DNA of 6,389 bases from an uncultured Bacilli bacterium (GTDB taxonomy: Bacteria; Bacillota_I; Bacilli_A; RF39; UBA660), in contig CAKPMH010000046.1 of assembly GCA_934167935.1 (NCBI GenBank), positions 1 through 6,389 of the forward strand, in the 5' to 3' direction. Numbering within the stretch: position 1 is the stretch's first letter; every line of letters starts with the position of its first letter. The position numbers were made by a program, and so were the translations under genes. This document shows positions 6,271 through 6,389 of the stretch, piece after piece. The notes below the pieces were generated by a model that was given only the letters and a program-made list of their open reading frames with translations, searched no databases and was not told the DNA's origin.

Positions 6271-6362
6271 AGCCTTATATTTCAACAAAAGCCAACCGTT
6301 CAGTGTCTATCAAAAAAAAGCATATTTTTGATAAAAAAACACTTATTTTTGTAAAAAAATGA
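6267..6362 (+). CDS. Possible 31-aa ORF coupled to the rlmD stop
   Basis: ATG at 6267 overlaps the rlmD TGA as ATGA and opens a frame of 31 codons ending at TGA 6360-6362. The peptide is very basic (about ten Lys plus one Arg, few acidic residues) and contains 'NRSVSIKKKHIFDKKT'. No Shine-Dalgarno precedes it, so translation would depend on reinitiation after rlmD. The codons GCC AAC CGT are unusually GC-rich for this window. It overlaps a candidate terminator, and its stop overlaps the next promoter. It could be a small real gene, the remnant of a decayed one, or chance; I recognise no family. Confidence 0.25.
   Translation: MKPYISTKANRSVSIKKKHIFDKKTLIFVKK
6302..6350 (+). terminator. Weak candidate terminator after rlmD
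   Basis: AGTGT (6302-6306) can pair with ACACT (6339-6343), and TATCAAAAA (6308-6316) with TTTTTGATA (6325-6333), separated by an A-rich internal loop; TATTTTT follows. The 9-bp arm is a perfect inverted repeat, but the stem is almost entirely A/T and interrupted, so efficiency is doubtful. It is the only structure between rlmD and the next promoter that could end the transcript. Confidence 0.4.
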
Positions 6363-6378
6363 TAAAATTTAATGGAGG
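6363..6378 (+). promoter_or_regulatory. Promoter -10 and RBS of a gene starting at the right edge
   Basis: TAAAAT (6363-6368) is preceded by TG one base upstream (6360-6361), an extended -10; no good -35 is seen. GGAGG (6374-6378) follows five bases later. The start is either TTG at 6383-6385 or an ATG whose A would be the last base of the window; the spacing fits either. The gene product lies outside the window. Confidence 0.55.
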
Positions 6379-6389
6379 TTGTTTGAAGA

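Overview
The window is a very AT-rich piece of chromosome (roughly a quarter G+C by eye) that fits a low-GC Bacillota member. Three observations point there: strong GGAGG/AGGTGAT-type ribosome binding sites, a complete GerA-type spore germination operon, and a Bacillus-like single-cluster ferredoxin. TGA serves as a real stop codon and none lies inside the genes, so standard bacterial code 11 applies and a code-4 Mollicute is unlikely. I cannot name the genus.

Layout from left to right. At 1-48 there may be the last codons of a plus-strand gene. A bidirectional hairpin terminator (about 67-110) follows. Next comes a 72-aa [4Fe-4S] ferredoxin on the minus strand, with divergent promoters between it and a plus-strand gene. 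That gene encodes a 271-aa charged protein of unknown function with a single C-terminal membrane anchor. It ends base-to-base against the last gene of a convergent minus-strand operon (4961 down to 1236). The operon encodes the three germinant-receptor subunits GerAA, GerAC and GerAB, in the order A-C-B with overlapping genes. Divergent from it runs a 23S rRNA uracil-C5 methyltransferase of the RlmD/RlmCD (RumA) family. The right edge holds a possible 31-codon ORF, a weak terminator, and the promoter and ribosome binding site of a gene that begins at or beyond the window end.

How the genes work together. The three Ger proteins should assemble as one receptor in the inner membrane of the dormant spore. 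Their promoter looks forespore-type (sigma F/G), while the divergent methyltransferase promoter looks like near-consensus sigma A, and the two share bases at their -35 boxes. Ferredoxin and methyltransferase are ordinary housekeeping genes. Both long default starts in the gerAA/rlmD intergenic region are wrong on promoter and RBS evidence: gerAA should start at ATG 4961 and rlmD at GTG 5050.

I see no mobile element, CRISPR array, tRNA, rRNA or riboswitch, and no clear novel multi-gene system. The points most worth a second look are the shared divergent promoter, the very short leaders that place the Shine-Dalgarno at the predicted mRNA 5' end in front of every promoter-proximal gene, and the unknown membrane-anchored protein.
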